The translations under genes and the position numbers were made by a program. Of a stretch of 64,000 nt of DNA, positions 19,993 through 31,438 are shown one piece after another. Each line of letters opens with the position of its first letter. Positions within the stretch are counted from its first letter, which is position 1. The notes below the pieces were generated by a model that made no database searches, was not told where the DNA came from, and saw only the letters and a program-made list of their open reading frames with translations. Source of the DNA: Neonectria sp. B-13 (Eukaryota; Ascomycota; Sordariomycetes; Hypocreales; Nectriaceae); contig NOKP01000032.1 of NCBI GenBank assembly GCA_002682825.1, positions 62,001 through 126,000 of the forward strand, in the 5' to 3' direction.

Positions 19993-21412
19993 CTAGGTAT
20001 GGTATCCTTCAGCATAATCATCACTTCCCTTTTCGCAGTAGTCGTACTGCGAGGAATAGCCCCCAAACTCGGATCCTTCACATATACATCCCTTGCCAAC
20101 ACCACAAGTTCCATCTAAGCTGAAATTCTCACTCCCATCATTCAAAGAGCCACACTGACTCTGGCACACATGAGTGCAGTATTGAGAAGACGGGCTGCAG
20201 GAGCCAGACAAGGAGCAACAATTCCCAAAAGCAAAACGCCCACATGTAGTACCGTCCGTGCTACCACAGGCACCGTTGGTACTGGCTTTCGTTGCGGTGG
20301 TAGCAGATGAACCCGTGGAAGGTTTGATGGCAGACTGTTTGATGGATGATGCTGGTGACGTTATGGAGGCTTGAGAGATGGTACTTGTTGGCTCACTCTC
20401 ACTGTATTGGTAATCATCAGTGCTGTCCCACCAGCAGTAATAAGTCCCTTTCTGAAAGGCAGAGCAGTCTTCCCCAACGGAAGGGTTCCATCTAACGAAA
20501 GTGGCCAGGTCCACACTCAGCAGCATCAGATGTACTTCGCAGCTCATTATCGCAACAAACCATTCATTACAGTTCTTCGTCTCTCCTGATGGGCGCGGAG
20601 TCGGTGGCTTCCAGACTATAGGTGTCGGCTCCGTAGGATACATGCAGTAAGACACGTAAGGCTTAATTCTTTCGTCCCCATCAGAAATGCTTGGATTCCA
20701 CCGCATAAACTGCTCCAGCGATGTGGGGTACATCTCCGCTTGCTCCAAAGCTGTTGGTAGGTCTCGAACGGAGCTTCTCCACCAGTCGTACTCCCAGCAG
20801 TCCTTTCGTGTGCCCTTAGCCAGAGGAATACATGCTTTCTCTATGGTCTTAGGGTAAGGGTCTATAGCATCGAGGTAATCGAGGTACAGGGAGCATTGAA
20901 GGCAGTTTGGATCATCAGCCTCAACCTCCTCTGTTTGAACCCAGATACGACAGTAACCACCGCTGCTGTTGTTTGATATTAGCCGGGAGATTTCAGGATG
21001 AATGAAAGTGTAGAATAACTGACTTGTCCTTGCGGCAGGTGAAGTTGTAAGTCCAGAGGGCATCTTCGACTTCTTGTGTTGGTTTCAGTTTCATAGAATC
21101 AGATCTTATAAAAACGTCCTCGCACTTGGACTGAACATTGTCCCGATATTCCAATAGGCTCTCATAGCAAGAAGTGGTACACAATGTGTCCAGGTCGGAT
21201 ATTTCGAGAGTGCGGGACTCCCAGATGAGTTCTTCTAGCAGAGGCGAGCATGTGACCTTGGAATTCAGGGCATAAATGCAGTCTTGACTGGTGCAACGAC
21301 ATTCATACGTAGTGCCCAGGCTGTATGAGTATTTTACAGCAAGAACTGAGATTGCCAGAGTATAGGGGAGAAGGCGAATGGTCCAGGAGTTGCGGATGAG
21401 TAAACTATCCAT
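19993..21412 (-). CDS. Secreted LysM-type plus chitin-binding (hevein-like) protein
   Basis: Exons 21412..21024 and 20965..19993 encode 453 residues. A hydrophobic N-terminal segment after MDSLLIRNSW acts as signal peptide or anchor. A Cys-rich region follows, then two segments ending in RWNPS with paired cysteines (MRWNPSISDGD and VRWNPSVGEDC), typical of fungal LysM units. After a Ser/Thr-rich linker of about 45 residues comes a hevein-like ChtBD1 (GACGSTDGTTCGRFAFGNCC... through CQSQCG). The C-terminal tail has more Cys. Such proteins bind chitin or chitin fragments and often act in host-chitin signalling suppression or wall remodelling. The LysM units are divergent; the ChtBD1 is the safer call. 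Confidence 0.8.
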
Positions 21413-21995
21413 GATGGCAAAAGGACGCGCAATGAAAGAACGGAAAGGAAGAACAGAGTGGATAAAGTTGATAGAAAGGGGCCTTGAGGCAAGGGAAATA
21501 TTTGTTGTAGGGAGTTTTGAAAGTGATGGTAGAAGCACGCCGGAAGAGTCTCGAGCGGTAACGACCGGTCTCATGGTACGTTTGCAAACGACAAGAAGTG
21601 GAAAGCCCCAAAAGCTTGAGAAGAAGGATCTCTTGGGGGAAAAAATTGCAATCTGGAACTAAAAACCCCGCTTCGACAATGGTCGAGCGGCCCAATTTTC
21701 TTTCAGTCTGCTGACCTTGTTGGTTGTTGGTTGTTGGTTGCAAAGCGACGTCTTGGTTGAGCACAGAGCTCCCATCGTTTCAGGCTCGGGAACGGGCCAC
21801 CGTACGCGGGCTTGCTCAACAGAATACCCGATGTCACTCCGGGGAAAGCTCGCAGGTGCTTGTTGTCGTCTCACTCTCACTGGTTCTTCCAAGCCTTTTT
21901 TCTCTCTATAACACCCATTCCAATAGCGCAACGCCACCGCCTTCGCCCATCGATTCCGCCCGAATATTCACGTTGGCGGTTTCCTCTCGTTATCC
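21413..21995. other. Divergent spacer with a short TTGGTTG repeat
   Basis: A run of TTGTTGG-like units near 21718-21740 is the only repeat. It is the shared upstream region of the chitin-binding and pseudokinase genes. Confidence 0.6.
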
Positions 21996-23055
21996 ATGTC
22001 AGACTTTGACTTTGAATATGAATCAGGTGATGCCCGACCGAATCCGATCCGTTTCGACACACCAGGCTATCCCGGCCTGGAGAAGGACAATTTTGAACTA
22101 CGAGATGTCGAGAATGACTCAGTTATTATGGTACCGGGATGTTACCAGAGTGATTGGAGTGATTTGGACGACTCCCCGTGGAAAGAAAGCACCGATGCTC
22201 GGCGATGTTGGGGGGTTTCTCACGCATACAAGTTTATTGGCACGCCGCATCCCAGGATAGTTCGGTAAGTTGAAGGGGATCTATCTTCCCTTATTCAGTG
22301 TATGGTCAAGATTAACATATTGAAGTCTTAAAGGAAGCGATCCATGGACAGATATGCCACTGTTTGAGAAACCTTCGGGACCTGGACTTGCTTTCCTACT
22401 TCTCCACCATAAAAGCTTGATCTACGCACCGCCCTTGGATACTGCGGCTTGCCGTCCTCGACCAGAATTCTTACCACTTATCTATCAGTGGTGCTTAAAT
22501 TCACTGACAACTTTGACCTTTTGCCATTCCCGAAAGCTTCTTCTAGGCTATTTTGACATCAACAACTTCTGGTTATCCAAGCCAGACCTGTCCCTGTCTT
22601 ATGTGGGCTTTACCTCGGCTACATTCGTGGATGGGACATGTATAGCAGACAGCGACTACCATGGCTTCTTTCCCTTCCATCCTCTTCAGCCAGATGGAAT
22701 GCACAGTCAAGAGATCGAGCCGACAGTTACCACTGACCTGATCACATATGGCATTCTCATCTATCAGTTAATGACGACTTTCTGGCCAGGAGACGGCTCC
22801 GACATGGGACCAGAGGTGGCAAATCTGATTAACACAAGGAGTCTGTGGCCTCGTCTTGAGAAAAGGTACCTCGGTCAAGTGGTGACAAAGTGCTGGGCAA
22901 AAGAGTACAAGGATATGAAGGAGCTCAAGGCCGACCTGGTAAAAGTTTTGGCCGAAGAGGGATGGGAAATTGAAGGCGACGACACGCTTAGAGGGTTTGA
23001 TCCTACAGGGCTCATTCCATTTAAAGAGGAGTACGGACCCTATCCAGATGTATAG
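21996..23055 (+). CDS. Protein kinase-like protein, probable pseudokinase
   Basis: Exons 21996..22264 and 22326..23055 make 332 residues. The length and layout resemble fungal kinase-like proteins (GTPHPRIVR, then a beta-strand and helix region, then the helix ending in THE TFCHSRKLLL-like segment). The catalytic loop reads LGYFDINNFWL, so the HxD-lysine arrangement is not canonical, and the activation-loop DFG is replaced by VGFTSATF. No glycine-rich loop or VAIK lysine is clear in the N-terminus. I infer a catalytically dead or highly divergent kinase. It lies just upstream, same strand, of an intact SRPK-like kinase. Confidence 0.65.
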
Positions 23056-23382
23056 ACGCCATCTAGTTGTTTGCCTGGTATCTGTCTGATGACTGCCGTT
23101 GAGCCCCCCCCCCCCTGAGAGGGCGGAGTCGTTCTGCCTTTTTTCTTCTTTCTTTCAATTTCATATTTTCACCTTGAGACTTCAAGGGTTTGTCTACTTT
23201 CGGTAAATAATCTTTCGCCGAATGACCACCATTCAATTTACCCAATCAAAATTGCAGTTGCCTAGTATGCCTAGTGACACCATGTTGTCTCGCTTGTTGG
23301 TTGAGCGTCTATAAAACCGGACCAGGCTCCAGCTTCGCACGCGACGAAAAAGGCGCAACTCAATCACTTTCAACCACCCAAA
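23056..23382. other. Spacer between kinase-like genes
   Basis: Contains a 12-nt C run at 23104-23115 and the promoter of the next gene. Confidence 0.6.
23310..23316 (+). promoter_or_regulatory. TATA box of the SRPK-like kinase gene
   Basis: TATAAAA about 70 bp upstream of the ATG at 23383. Confidence 0.5.
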
Positions 23383-24777
23383 ATGAGTACGACCGACGGC
23401 ACAAACGCGGATTCCCACGCTGCTCCTCAAGACGAAGTGGCCCCCGAGACTTTCCCTGTTCCCACTCATGGCCACGATGAGGTTATTGAAGAGGGGCGCG
23501 GGGCTTACCGGCCGGGCGGCTTCCACCCAGTGTACATTGGCGACGTCTTCAACGAGAGATATGAGGTTCTCAACAAGATCGGCTACGGCGTTTACTCGAC
23601 AGTTTGGTTGGTAAGAGACCTGAAAAATGAGTGAGTCTACTCTTGTGACGCGTCATTCCCTGCTCATACGACTAATGATCCAATACAGAGGAGGCCCTAA
23701 GAAAGCCTTTCGAGCCCTAAAAGTGTTAAGTGCTGTATGCTATGGACAAGGCTATGATACCTTTGAGAGGGAAATCTTGACTCACCTACGAGAGGCTGAC
23801 CGTAGCCACCCTGGCTATGCCTATGCCTGCCACCTGTTGGATGACTTCCAGCACCAGGGACCCAATGGCGTCCATGTTTGCCTCGTCTTTGAGCTCATGG
23901 GGGAAAATCTTCGAAGCTTCGGTTCCTGGTTTCTCGAAAATATGGTTCCCAATCCCTGTATGCGGAGGTTTACCATTCAACTCTTGATGGCCCTGGATTA
24001 CGCTCATGGCCACAATGTCATCCATACAGGTAGGTGGCTTATTTTCCTAACCAGTAATCTACCACGGCTAACTCATGGCCCTCTTTAGACATCAAACCCG
24101 ACAATATCTTCGTCAAGTTTCGGGACCATTCTCGGATAGAATCTGGCTATCTCGCCGAGGTTTCCATCCCCAAACAAAACAGAGCCGAGGAAGAGTACAC
24201 AGTGATCCCCCACGCTCCACTCCGCCGATTCTACTTTACCGAAAGAGATAGCAGGCATGTTGATGAATTTGACATTTCTCTCGGGGACTGGGGGGTGTCT
24301 AGCTGGCGAACAAAGCATCTTACAGAAAAGATTCAGCCGGTGGCCCTCCGCTCCCCCGAAGTTCTTATTCAGGCCCCTTGGGATGCGAATACGGACTGGT
24401 GGAACCTTGGTGCGGTTGTTCTTGAAGTTTCTCGTGCTGTTCGAATGTTCGAGGGCAGAGTTCCTCCCAACGGACATTACGAGCTCAAGGAGCATTTAAG
24501 GGAGATCGTTGACTTTTTTGGGCCTTTTCCAAGACAGTTACTGGAACAAGGAAACCAAGACATTTGCGGTGAGGTCTTCGACAGTGAGGGAGGTATTAAG
24601 GACGTGATGCCGACCAATCGGCCGGGGCTAGAGTCGGAGTACTTCATGACTGGTCTCAGCGAGGAAAGAAGGGAAGAATTTGGTTCGTTCCTGAGGGCAC
24701 TGATGAAAATCAATCCCGCGGATCGCTTGACTGCTTTGGACCTCCTACGTCACCCATGGTTAGGTGCCGTGCAGTAG
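23383..24777 (+). CDS. SRPK-like serine/threonine protein kinase
   Basis: Exons 23383..23630, 23689..24029 and 24089..24777 encode 425 residues. Kinase landmarks in order: glycine loop IGYGVYSTVWL, catalytic lysine in FRALKVL, catalytic loop HTDIKPDNIFV, the metal Asp in LGDWG (SRPK-type replacement of DFG), the RSPEVLI activation end, NTDWWNLG in subdomain IX and the closing RLTALDLLRHPWL. SRPKs phosphorylate SR-dipeptide proteins in splicing control; fungal genomes carry many expanded SRPK-like paralogues of unknown target. The spacer between kinase lobes is short, as in the fungal expansions. Confidence 0.88.
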
Positions 24778-25146
24778 TTACTATAGAATAATAAGATCCA
24801 GTAGATGAAGACGAGAACGAAGTCCAGCAAGTTCCCAATAATCCTCTTATGTGGATGATGCTTGTTCTAGGATGAATGCTCAATGTTCACAAGGTCAAGA
24901 TCCAGTCAAAGCCATCCCGGCTAAATCCTTTCCTACCAACGGCACAGTCCACCGCATCTTGGTGTTGAAGTTAGACATGCTGCCAACCGACACGCAGAAG
25001 TTTCAGGCGACTGAGGCCTTGTTCAATCAAACATTCTGCCATTATACGTATATATCTTCCCACATTGACAGATTAAAACGAGATGCCGAAAATTATGTTT
25101 GCTATCGGTGAAGCCTGAATTTGAGGAACTCAAATGGAACGACATC
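24778..25146. other. Spacer downstream of the kinase
   Basis: No gene supported. Confidence 0.5.
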
Positions 25147-25800
25147 TTAATTAAATACAATGACCGAGCCCCTTGAGATTGCAGCATCATCGAACCCATA
25201 GTGGTCAACACAAAACTTTTCGCCGACGATGACAACAACGGCAATACCGTTGGCGACCAGGTCATCGTTAAATATGCAATTCGGTTCCAATCGGTTCCAG
25301 TCAGAGAGAAAGTCGGAAGAACCCTGGAAATATGTAGTGTATGCGTACAAGGTACCAGGGCACATGATATAATATGCACTGCAGCCACAGTCGTCGACAA
25401 ATTTGGTGCCAGCGTGTACACAGCAGACACAGAATACAGCACACCGGGTCCAACTTCAGTGAGGGTCCCGGAGATTTTGACGTTTGAGCGCGTATAGGCG
25501 AGCTCATTGCTGAGAAAAACTTGGGCGAGGAACACGGGTCGTCGGGAGAACTAGCGCTCGGATCGGAGACAGTCCAAGGGACATAGCTGTCTGAGTGGTC
25601 ATCGAAGATGGCGTTTATGATGCACAGGGACGGCGCCGCGCTGAAAATTGTCAAGGTTTCTGATATTGTAGTTGTGGCCTCCGATGTCGTGGTTTTGGTG
25701 ATCGTTGAAGGAACCTCTCCTGTAGTTGTCTCTGTGGTCACAGACGAAGAGACTGAAACGTTAGAAGACGACAAACTTGGCTCCCACGGAGCCGCAGCCG
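25147..25800 (-). pseudogene. Trace of a Ser/Thr-rich secreted-type protein, probably broken
   Basis: One minus-strand frame (upstream part, about 25800-25540) reads as a Ser/Thr/Val-rich mucin-like segment (TTETTTGEVPSTITKTTTSE) followed by PSLCIINAIFDDH. Another frame (25400-25147) reads as a Cys-containing tail (FVDDCGCSAYYIMCPGTLYA). No in-frame ATG or signal peptide precedes the first part, and I could not find splice sites that join the two well. Either unusual introns or decay explains this. No function assigned. Confidence 0.3.
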
Positions 25801-26419
25801 CGCCTGTTGATCTTAAGTAGAGAGTGGCGACGAGCCTTTTTATTTATTCGGCTTTGCAAAAGACTTCTAGGTATGTAATACCGTGCAGACTTACCCCTCG
25901 CCCGAGCCACTGGATCAGATCGTACAGACACCAGGAAATGGCTTCAGTCAGAGCTGACCTCGTCAACTTATAAAGAGATAGGCACGTTTCTGACCAAGGT
26001 GCAGGTCTCCAACTGACGTCACTTCTGGAGGGCCGGGCCGGACCGATTTAGGGGGTGTTGTATCAAAGATCAAATAGCCGAGAACAGAATCCGTCTGAGA
26101 TTTACGTCCTAGCGTCAACTGTTATACGCCTATGTTCTATCTTACAATACCTAATCCTTAGGTTTGCCTTACGGCGTGCTTTTCCAGCAGTTCACCTCCT
26201 GCAATGTCACTTTAATGCGCTCTTCGCCTTGCCTTAAATGTGGGTAGCCAAGCCAAGCGAACCAATCAATGATTCTTCCGCAACCATACACCTATTGTCG
26301 CCATTATGTAATGATCTGTAAACGAACGACGGTGACGAAATCCCGCAACCATCAGCTGGAGAGCTCCGTTCACGTTCAGCGTAACCCAGACTCTGCACCG
26401 AGTCTTGAATGCTGCTAAG
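25801..26419. other. Spacer upstream of the HELO-like gene
   Basis: About 0.6 kb; no supported gene. Confidence 0.5.
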
Positions 26420-27754
26420 ATGGATGGTCTCAGTATTGCATCTGGTGTCGTGGCGCTAGTGACTTTCGCTTTTCAGTCCAGCGCTGCCCTCTATACAACC
26501 ATTCGGGACTTCCAAAGCCAGGACAGAAACGCCCGCGCGCTGAAAAATGAGCTGGCTGATCTCAGAGGAGTATTACAGTCACTCCTTGAAACGGTCTCCA
26601 GCAATCCCGATATCAACTTCGAAGCTCTCAGACTTCCGTTGTACCGCTGCGGAAAGACTTGCGAGGAATATGGCGAACTGATTGCCCGATGCACGAAGCA
26701 CTCGAACGCATCACGGCCGAGCGTGCGGGATTGGATCAGCCAGCAATATCTCAAGGGAGATATTGGTGACTTCAAAGATATGCTTTCTGGATACAAATCC
26801 ACCATAAACATAGCGTTAGCCAATGCAAACATGTAAGATCCACCATCCAGGTCCATAGTGCAATAAGCTGATTGTTGCGAATTTTGCAGACGCATCGTTG
26901 CCTCGATAACGCCCAACGCACTCGAAGAATACAAAGACTTGATACGAGATACGACTGCTGATCTCAAAGAGCACCTGCAACGGTTAGATGAGAGAGTTCA
27001 AAGCTTAGCTGTTTCTGGGGCCGAAACATCTACGCCAGAGGGCACCGAATGGCTGGCCATGCTGGAGGAGAAAGAGAGTACCCAGCAAGGCTTAAGCATG
27101 TGTTCGCAACTGTCTATACAGATCGAGAGGCTTGAATCGACATCCAAGGAGCATCCGCAGTTCTCGCAGCAGCCTTCAGCACATAAATATATTAGGGGTG
27201 GTCTGGGCGTCGCTAAAAGCTCCATCCACTCCCTGGTATCACGCCTTCAAACCCATGAGAGCGATATCGAGAAAAGAATGGAGGCTTTGAGAAAGACAGT
27301 GCCCTTGCCTGAGCAAGGAGAACAGCTCGTACAAATGCAAGAGACCAAGGAGAGCATTCGCCAGTGTATGAATGTTGTCGCTGAAGCAGGCGAGACTTTG
27401 ACTGATTCACGATGCAACATTTTCGAAGATATCTCGATGGCTGATAGCAGCTACGGCATTTCGGTTTCGACTGTGAAGGACCTTGTTATCGCGAGACGAC
27501 TGAACCTTACCGGTCAGGCACGTTACGTAGGTGGTCAAATAAGCGATGAAAGCTACCAAAAGACAATTGGTGGCCTAACCCAACTGGACCTTGAAAGCAT
27601 CCGGTATGCTGGGCAAGATGCCGGGCGGCCCCCTTCTGCTAGTGACTCGAATACCCGAAGCACAATACCAGCTGAATTTCTCGATCGTTACGGACACGGT
27701 TTCAAGCTATCGCCGCCGAAGACATCCACCGACCCATCGGAGGATACAACCTAA
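26420..27754 (+). CDS. Protein with a HELO-like (STAND-associated) fungal N-terminal domain, no NACHT
   Basis: Exons 26420..26832 and 26890..27754 encode 425 residues. The start MDGLSIASGVVALVTFAFQSS and the following helical region match the fungal N-terminal domain found on STAND/NLR-like proteins and on azaphilone-cluster protein L. A coiled-coil-rich middle (many E/K/Q) and a Ser/Pro-rich tail follow. There is no NACHT, kinase or repeat domain, so this is a stand-alone effector-like copy. In the family, such domains act in programmed cell death or signalling when joined to sensors. Function here is unknown; the first ATG is chosen because it begins the domain directly. Confidence 0.72.
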
Positions 27755-28555
27755 TGGTTTACGCTTCACTGTACTCTTAGGCAATTCTCGGGTCGCTTTT
27801 ATAAGACAATGAATCCCCAGGCTAGCAGTGTCGTATATTAGTTTGGGTGAATGCTCGTGCTTCCTCTGCCATCCCAAATCACCACGTGGGTGTCGACGAG
27901 GGGATAGGCATATGGAGTTCGTCCACTATGGTAGTTAGATTAATCTACATAAGGGATAGCCTAATCGGTATTCCTGTGAAGCTCGAACATTCCGAATCAT
28001 GCTTAGCTGGAAAGGCCATGAAGATCCTCCGCTGAAATAACCCCAATGTCAAGTGAATGGACTAAGTCAGAGGGCTGGAGTTGGCTCAGACAGTCGGGCG
28101 GTACAGGTGATATCCTGGTGCCGCCTAAAAGATCGACTCAAGTACAAATGACGGTCTAGGAAGAATAGTGTGCCGGTACATTCTGCCATCGATGTAGCTG
28201 GACCAGTACTCGGATCTCAAAACGGAAGTGTGAGATCTTCCTTCCACTTTGAACGGTTTCCGTGGCCCATCCATTTATATTGGGCCACGTAGTTCTGACA
28301 TTTCATCATGGATAGTCAAATTCAATCAGCCTTTCTATCAATACACTCCCCGCTGATACCGCAACCCACCACTGATTTCAATGACACCCTACTCAGTATC
28401 GCACAACATGATTCGTGCCCGCCGCTGAGTACTATTTTACCCCACACTGTATTCGGGCGTCGTATATTTAGTCTATTTAAAGAGCTTCGACCTCGACATC
28501 TTCGACGACGCACGAGACTTCTGCAATCGCAACCATTTTCGTCGGCCCGACCACA
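27755..28555. other. Spacer between HELO-like and F-box-like genes
   Basis: 0.8 kb; no coding signal seen. Confidence 0.55.
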
Positions 28556-29368
28556 ATGAGCTTCTTTAACCTTCCACTTGAGGTGAGGCTGAGTATCTAT
28601 TCTGAACTTTTCGTTCTTGTGGAACCCATAGTCTTCCAAACGGACTATGGACCCCAATCACCACCCCTACATCTGGCCAGAAGATACAGACTTTGTCCGG
28701 GACTCTTCCGCGTGAGCAGACAGATGCACCACGAAGCTAGCCCACTACTCTACTCCAAAAATCGGTTCCACTTCCCGGACGTCTTGGCGTGGTCGGGGTT
28801 TCCGACGGATAGCGCCCACATTGCCCCATTCCTCAATCAAATCGGATCTCAAGCAAGCCTCATTCACCACATCTGCATTAGCTTCCCTACCGTTGGCTAT
28901 CATCAGTGTCAGAAAGCCAAGCTTCACGAAGCGCATATCAAAAACCTAGAGCTTATCCGTGATATCTGTACAAATATCAGGACTCTCGAATTGTCAATGA
29001 AACTTTTTGAACATTATGTCATTTGGAACTCGCCAGAGGAGACACTGGAATTGGTTAACATGCACTTCAAGACTATTTCGCCCCTTGAAGCGGTCGTTGT
29101 CAATGTCCAGGTGTATGATGAAGAGGATCTGAGCGATGATATGATGAAGAAAATGCGTGACTGTGGATGGGTCGTCGAGATAATAAAACTGGAAATGCCG
29201 AAGGAGGTTTGGATTTGTGATGAGCAAGGAATCGAATTCAATAACGAAGCTGACTACAACGCATTTATGACTCGTCTGGAGAGAGAACAGGAGGAAAAAG
29301 AGTGGACTGAGGAGTATTACAGACGGCGGCGCGATCCTTATTGGAAGAACGATTCAGACTATGATTGA
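28556..29368 (+). CDS. F-box-like / 2EXR-type fungal protein
   Basis: Intronless, 270 residues. The N-terminus FNLPLEVRLSIYSELF is the F-box/2EXR-like LPxEVRxxIY pattern common in fungi. It is followed by LFRVSRQMHHEASPLLYSKNRFHF, the usual second conserved block. The rest is helical and ends in a strongly charged tail (EREQEEKEW, RRRRDP). Classical F-box proteins link substrates to SCF ubiquitin ligases, but this subfamily is mostly uncharacterised. Confidence 0.75.
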   Translation: MSFFNLPLEVRLSIYSELFVLVEPIVFQTDYGPQSPPLHLARRYRLCPGLFRVSRQMHHEASPLLYSKNRFHFPDVLAWSGFPTDSAHIAPFLNQIGSQASLIHHICISFPTVGYHQCQKAKLHEAHIKNLELIRDICTNIRTLELSMKLFEHYVIWNSPEETLELVNMHFKTISPLEAVVVNVQVYDEEDLSDDMMKKMRDCGWVVEIIKLEMPKEVWICDEQGIEFNNEADYNAFMTRLEREQEEKEWTEEYYRRRRDPYWKNDSDYD

Positions 29369-29732
29369 ATGATTCTGCTCTTTCGCTCTCGTGTATTTTA
29401 AAGCACTCATACGCACTTAGTCAGTGAGCAGCATCTTCCACGCCAGTCACTTGCCTTGAATCCACGCAAGCGCAAACTTCTGAACCCTAGCTTGTATTTT
29501 TAAGTGGCTGTTGATAGCTTAGCTGTCTCGTGGTCATATGCTGGAGCGCAACACTCTCTAATGCCCTGAAATAAACCGCAAGCGGGCTTAATCGGACTGG
29601 CGCGGGAATTCAGATTGCTTGTCACATGCAAGAGTCACAGGGCAGCAAGAACGACGAGAACTGTATCTCATGGAAGCAATGAACGTGCTGTGACCTTCTC
29701 GGCTGGTGCGTATGTACCGGTCAGCCCGTTTG
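29369..29732. other. Convergent spacer
   Basis: 364 bp between 3' ends; nothing seen. Confidence 0.55.
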
Positions 29733-30627
29733 TCAATTAAGTCTTGGCAACAAAGATCCGATCAGCGCCCTCGATAGGCCACCACAGTTCTCTGATAGCT
29801 CCTGAAACTTCTCACTCTTCCATAGCTGTTCAATATTGCAAGCAACATAATGAACGATAAGTTGCTTTAACCGCTCTGGAACCAACTCTTGGAAGCAAAA
29901 TTGCACCAGCGCCACGATGTCATCAAGATTGCCTTCATCTATGACTAATTTTATCAAGGTTTGGTGAAGCTTGTCGAAAGAAACGTTCATCAGCCGGACG
30001 ATCCCATAGCGATCGCCCAGGACATAAACTCGGGCGTGTTGTATGATTGGGTTCGTGTGGTCGTTGGGTAAATCTTCAACTTCACGAGGTTGATCGTCGA
30101 GAAGAGGCCAGGAAAACTGGAACGCATCCCAAAGAATGTCGCGCCTGGCCAGTCGTTTTTCTTTCCTTTTTTCTCTACCGAAAGATGCCCAAAAATCGGT
30201 AGGAGACTCTACTGATTGATCCGGAATATCAGGAATAGGTTCTGCGGTAGCTGACTCTTCGACCGGTTCATCTGCCTCGGTCTGGCATGACTCATCAGAA
30301 CAACGAGCAACAAGCGGTTCCGGCGTGTCGTAATCTCCCGAGTAGACGAACTGCCAGAAACTGGTAAAAGTCGTCGGATCAATGTCGTCCCACTTCACAC
30401 AACATTCTTCCGATTCCTTGAAGTTTCCTTGTACAAGAACCTGAAGGGCGTACGACTGGTGCGCCAAAAGGGCGGAATGAATAGTGAATTCTTCAGCGCC
30501 TGGTCCAACAAGGAACCTGAAAGGCCGGGACGTCGCGACACTGAATCCTAGTCAGTCCTCCAGTTTATCTCCGTGGGGATAGGCAGCTTTGCGAAGGAGC
30601 TCACCTTTTCTTCGATATACGTTCCAT
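29733..30627 (-). CDS. BTB/POZ-domain protein
   Basis: Exons 30627..30605 and 30540..29733 encode 276 residues. The short first exon (MERISKK) joins in frame to the BTB core: FRFLVGPGAEEFTIHSALLA, then FKESEE...VKWDDIDPTTFTSFWQFVYSGDY. An acidic linker and a helical C-terminal part follow (ARVYVLGDRYGIVRLMN). BTB domains mediate dimerisation and adaptor roles, often for cullin 3. Many fungal BTB proteins of this form have no known partner. Confidence 0.85.
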
Positions 30628-31438
30628 CGTTTGAACCTGTCAGAGTAAAAGCTGTAAAACGTGGGAGCCTTTCTGGTGTGAATGCCGAATATTAAGCTTT
30701 CGTCGAATTTTGTTTCCTTCCAAGAGCCGTGTCGAGACTTAATGTGGTCGGTGTTGTGAGAAGATTTGAGACGCATGTCTTGATTTAGCCAGTTGACTTG
30801 ACGGACATCGGCCATGCAAGTGTGCCCAGTTCGCTGCACTCGAGCCTTACCGGCTGAACTACGGGTTATGTTTGCCAGAGTTGGTTCTCGATGACTCCAA
30901 TTCCAGATAGTATGACAATCCCACGGCCAGCCATATAATTTGTCAGGCGTCCTCGAAAGGCCACGCGTTGCCGACCTGGCCTTCGCTCTGAAGCTGCCAA
31001 AGCTGTTAGCCCGAAGTGTTTGAGGTCTTGACTTCAATAGATCAAACCCCCCGACAGTATGAATTCCCTGCATTAGAAGACCGAGAAATTAAGTGCGAGG
31101 CGATACTCGGCCAGTGGTGTTTGTTTGAAGAGCGTGAAGGTCGTGTGTACGGACAACACTAAACCTCTAAGAATCAGGTGGGTTAAAAGCCCGCCACCCC
31201 ACAACTGCATCGCGACTCTTTAGTCTCTTCATGTACCATAGTGGAGATGCGTGGACCGTAGATCCTTCTCACACCGCCTTCTGCCGTGTAACAATTGAGT
31301 TCTCCGCAATGAATCAGGCATTTTTCACAGGTGCTCAGGGCCATCGCCTATAGAACCCATGTCCCCGACGGCCCGACGGTTCTCGCTCAACTGCACTTCC
31401 TCACAACACTCACACATCACGACTAAGAATCCTCAACC
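30628..31438. other. Divergent spacer upstream of BTB and EF1B-gamma-type GST genes
   Basis: A 173-codon minus-strand frame at 30552-31073 crosses this stretch, but it runs over the BTB first intron and has no domain, so I read it as chance. Confidence 0.5.

Noticed and set aside
30819..30871. tRNA-like A-box (TAGTTCAGCCGG on the minus strand)
   Set aside because: No B-box or cloverleaf pairing follows at the right distance.
30552..31073. 173-codon minus-strand frame
   Set aside because: It overlaps the BTB gene's first exon and intron, has no domain and mixed composition; the spliced BTB model explains the region better.
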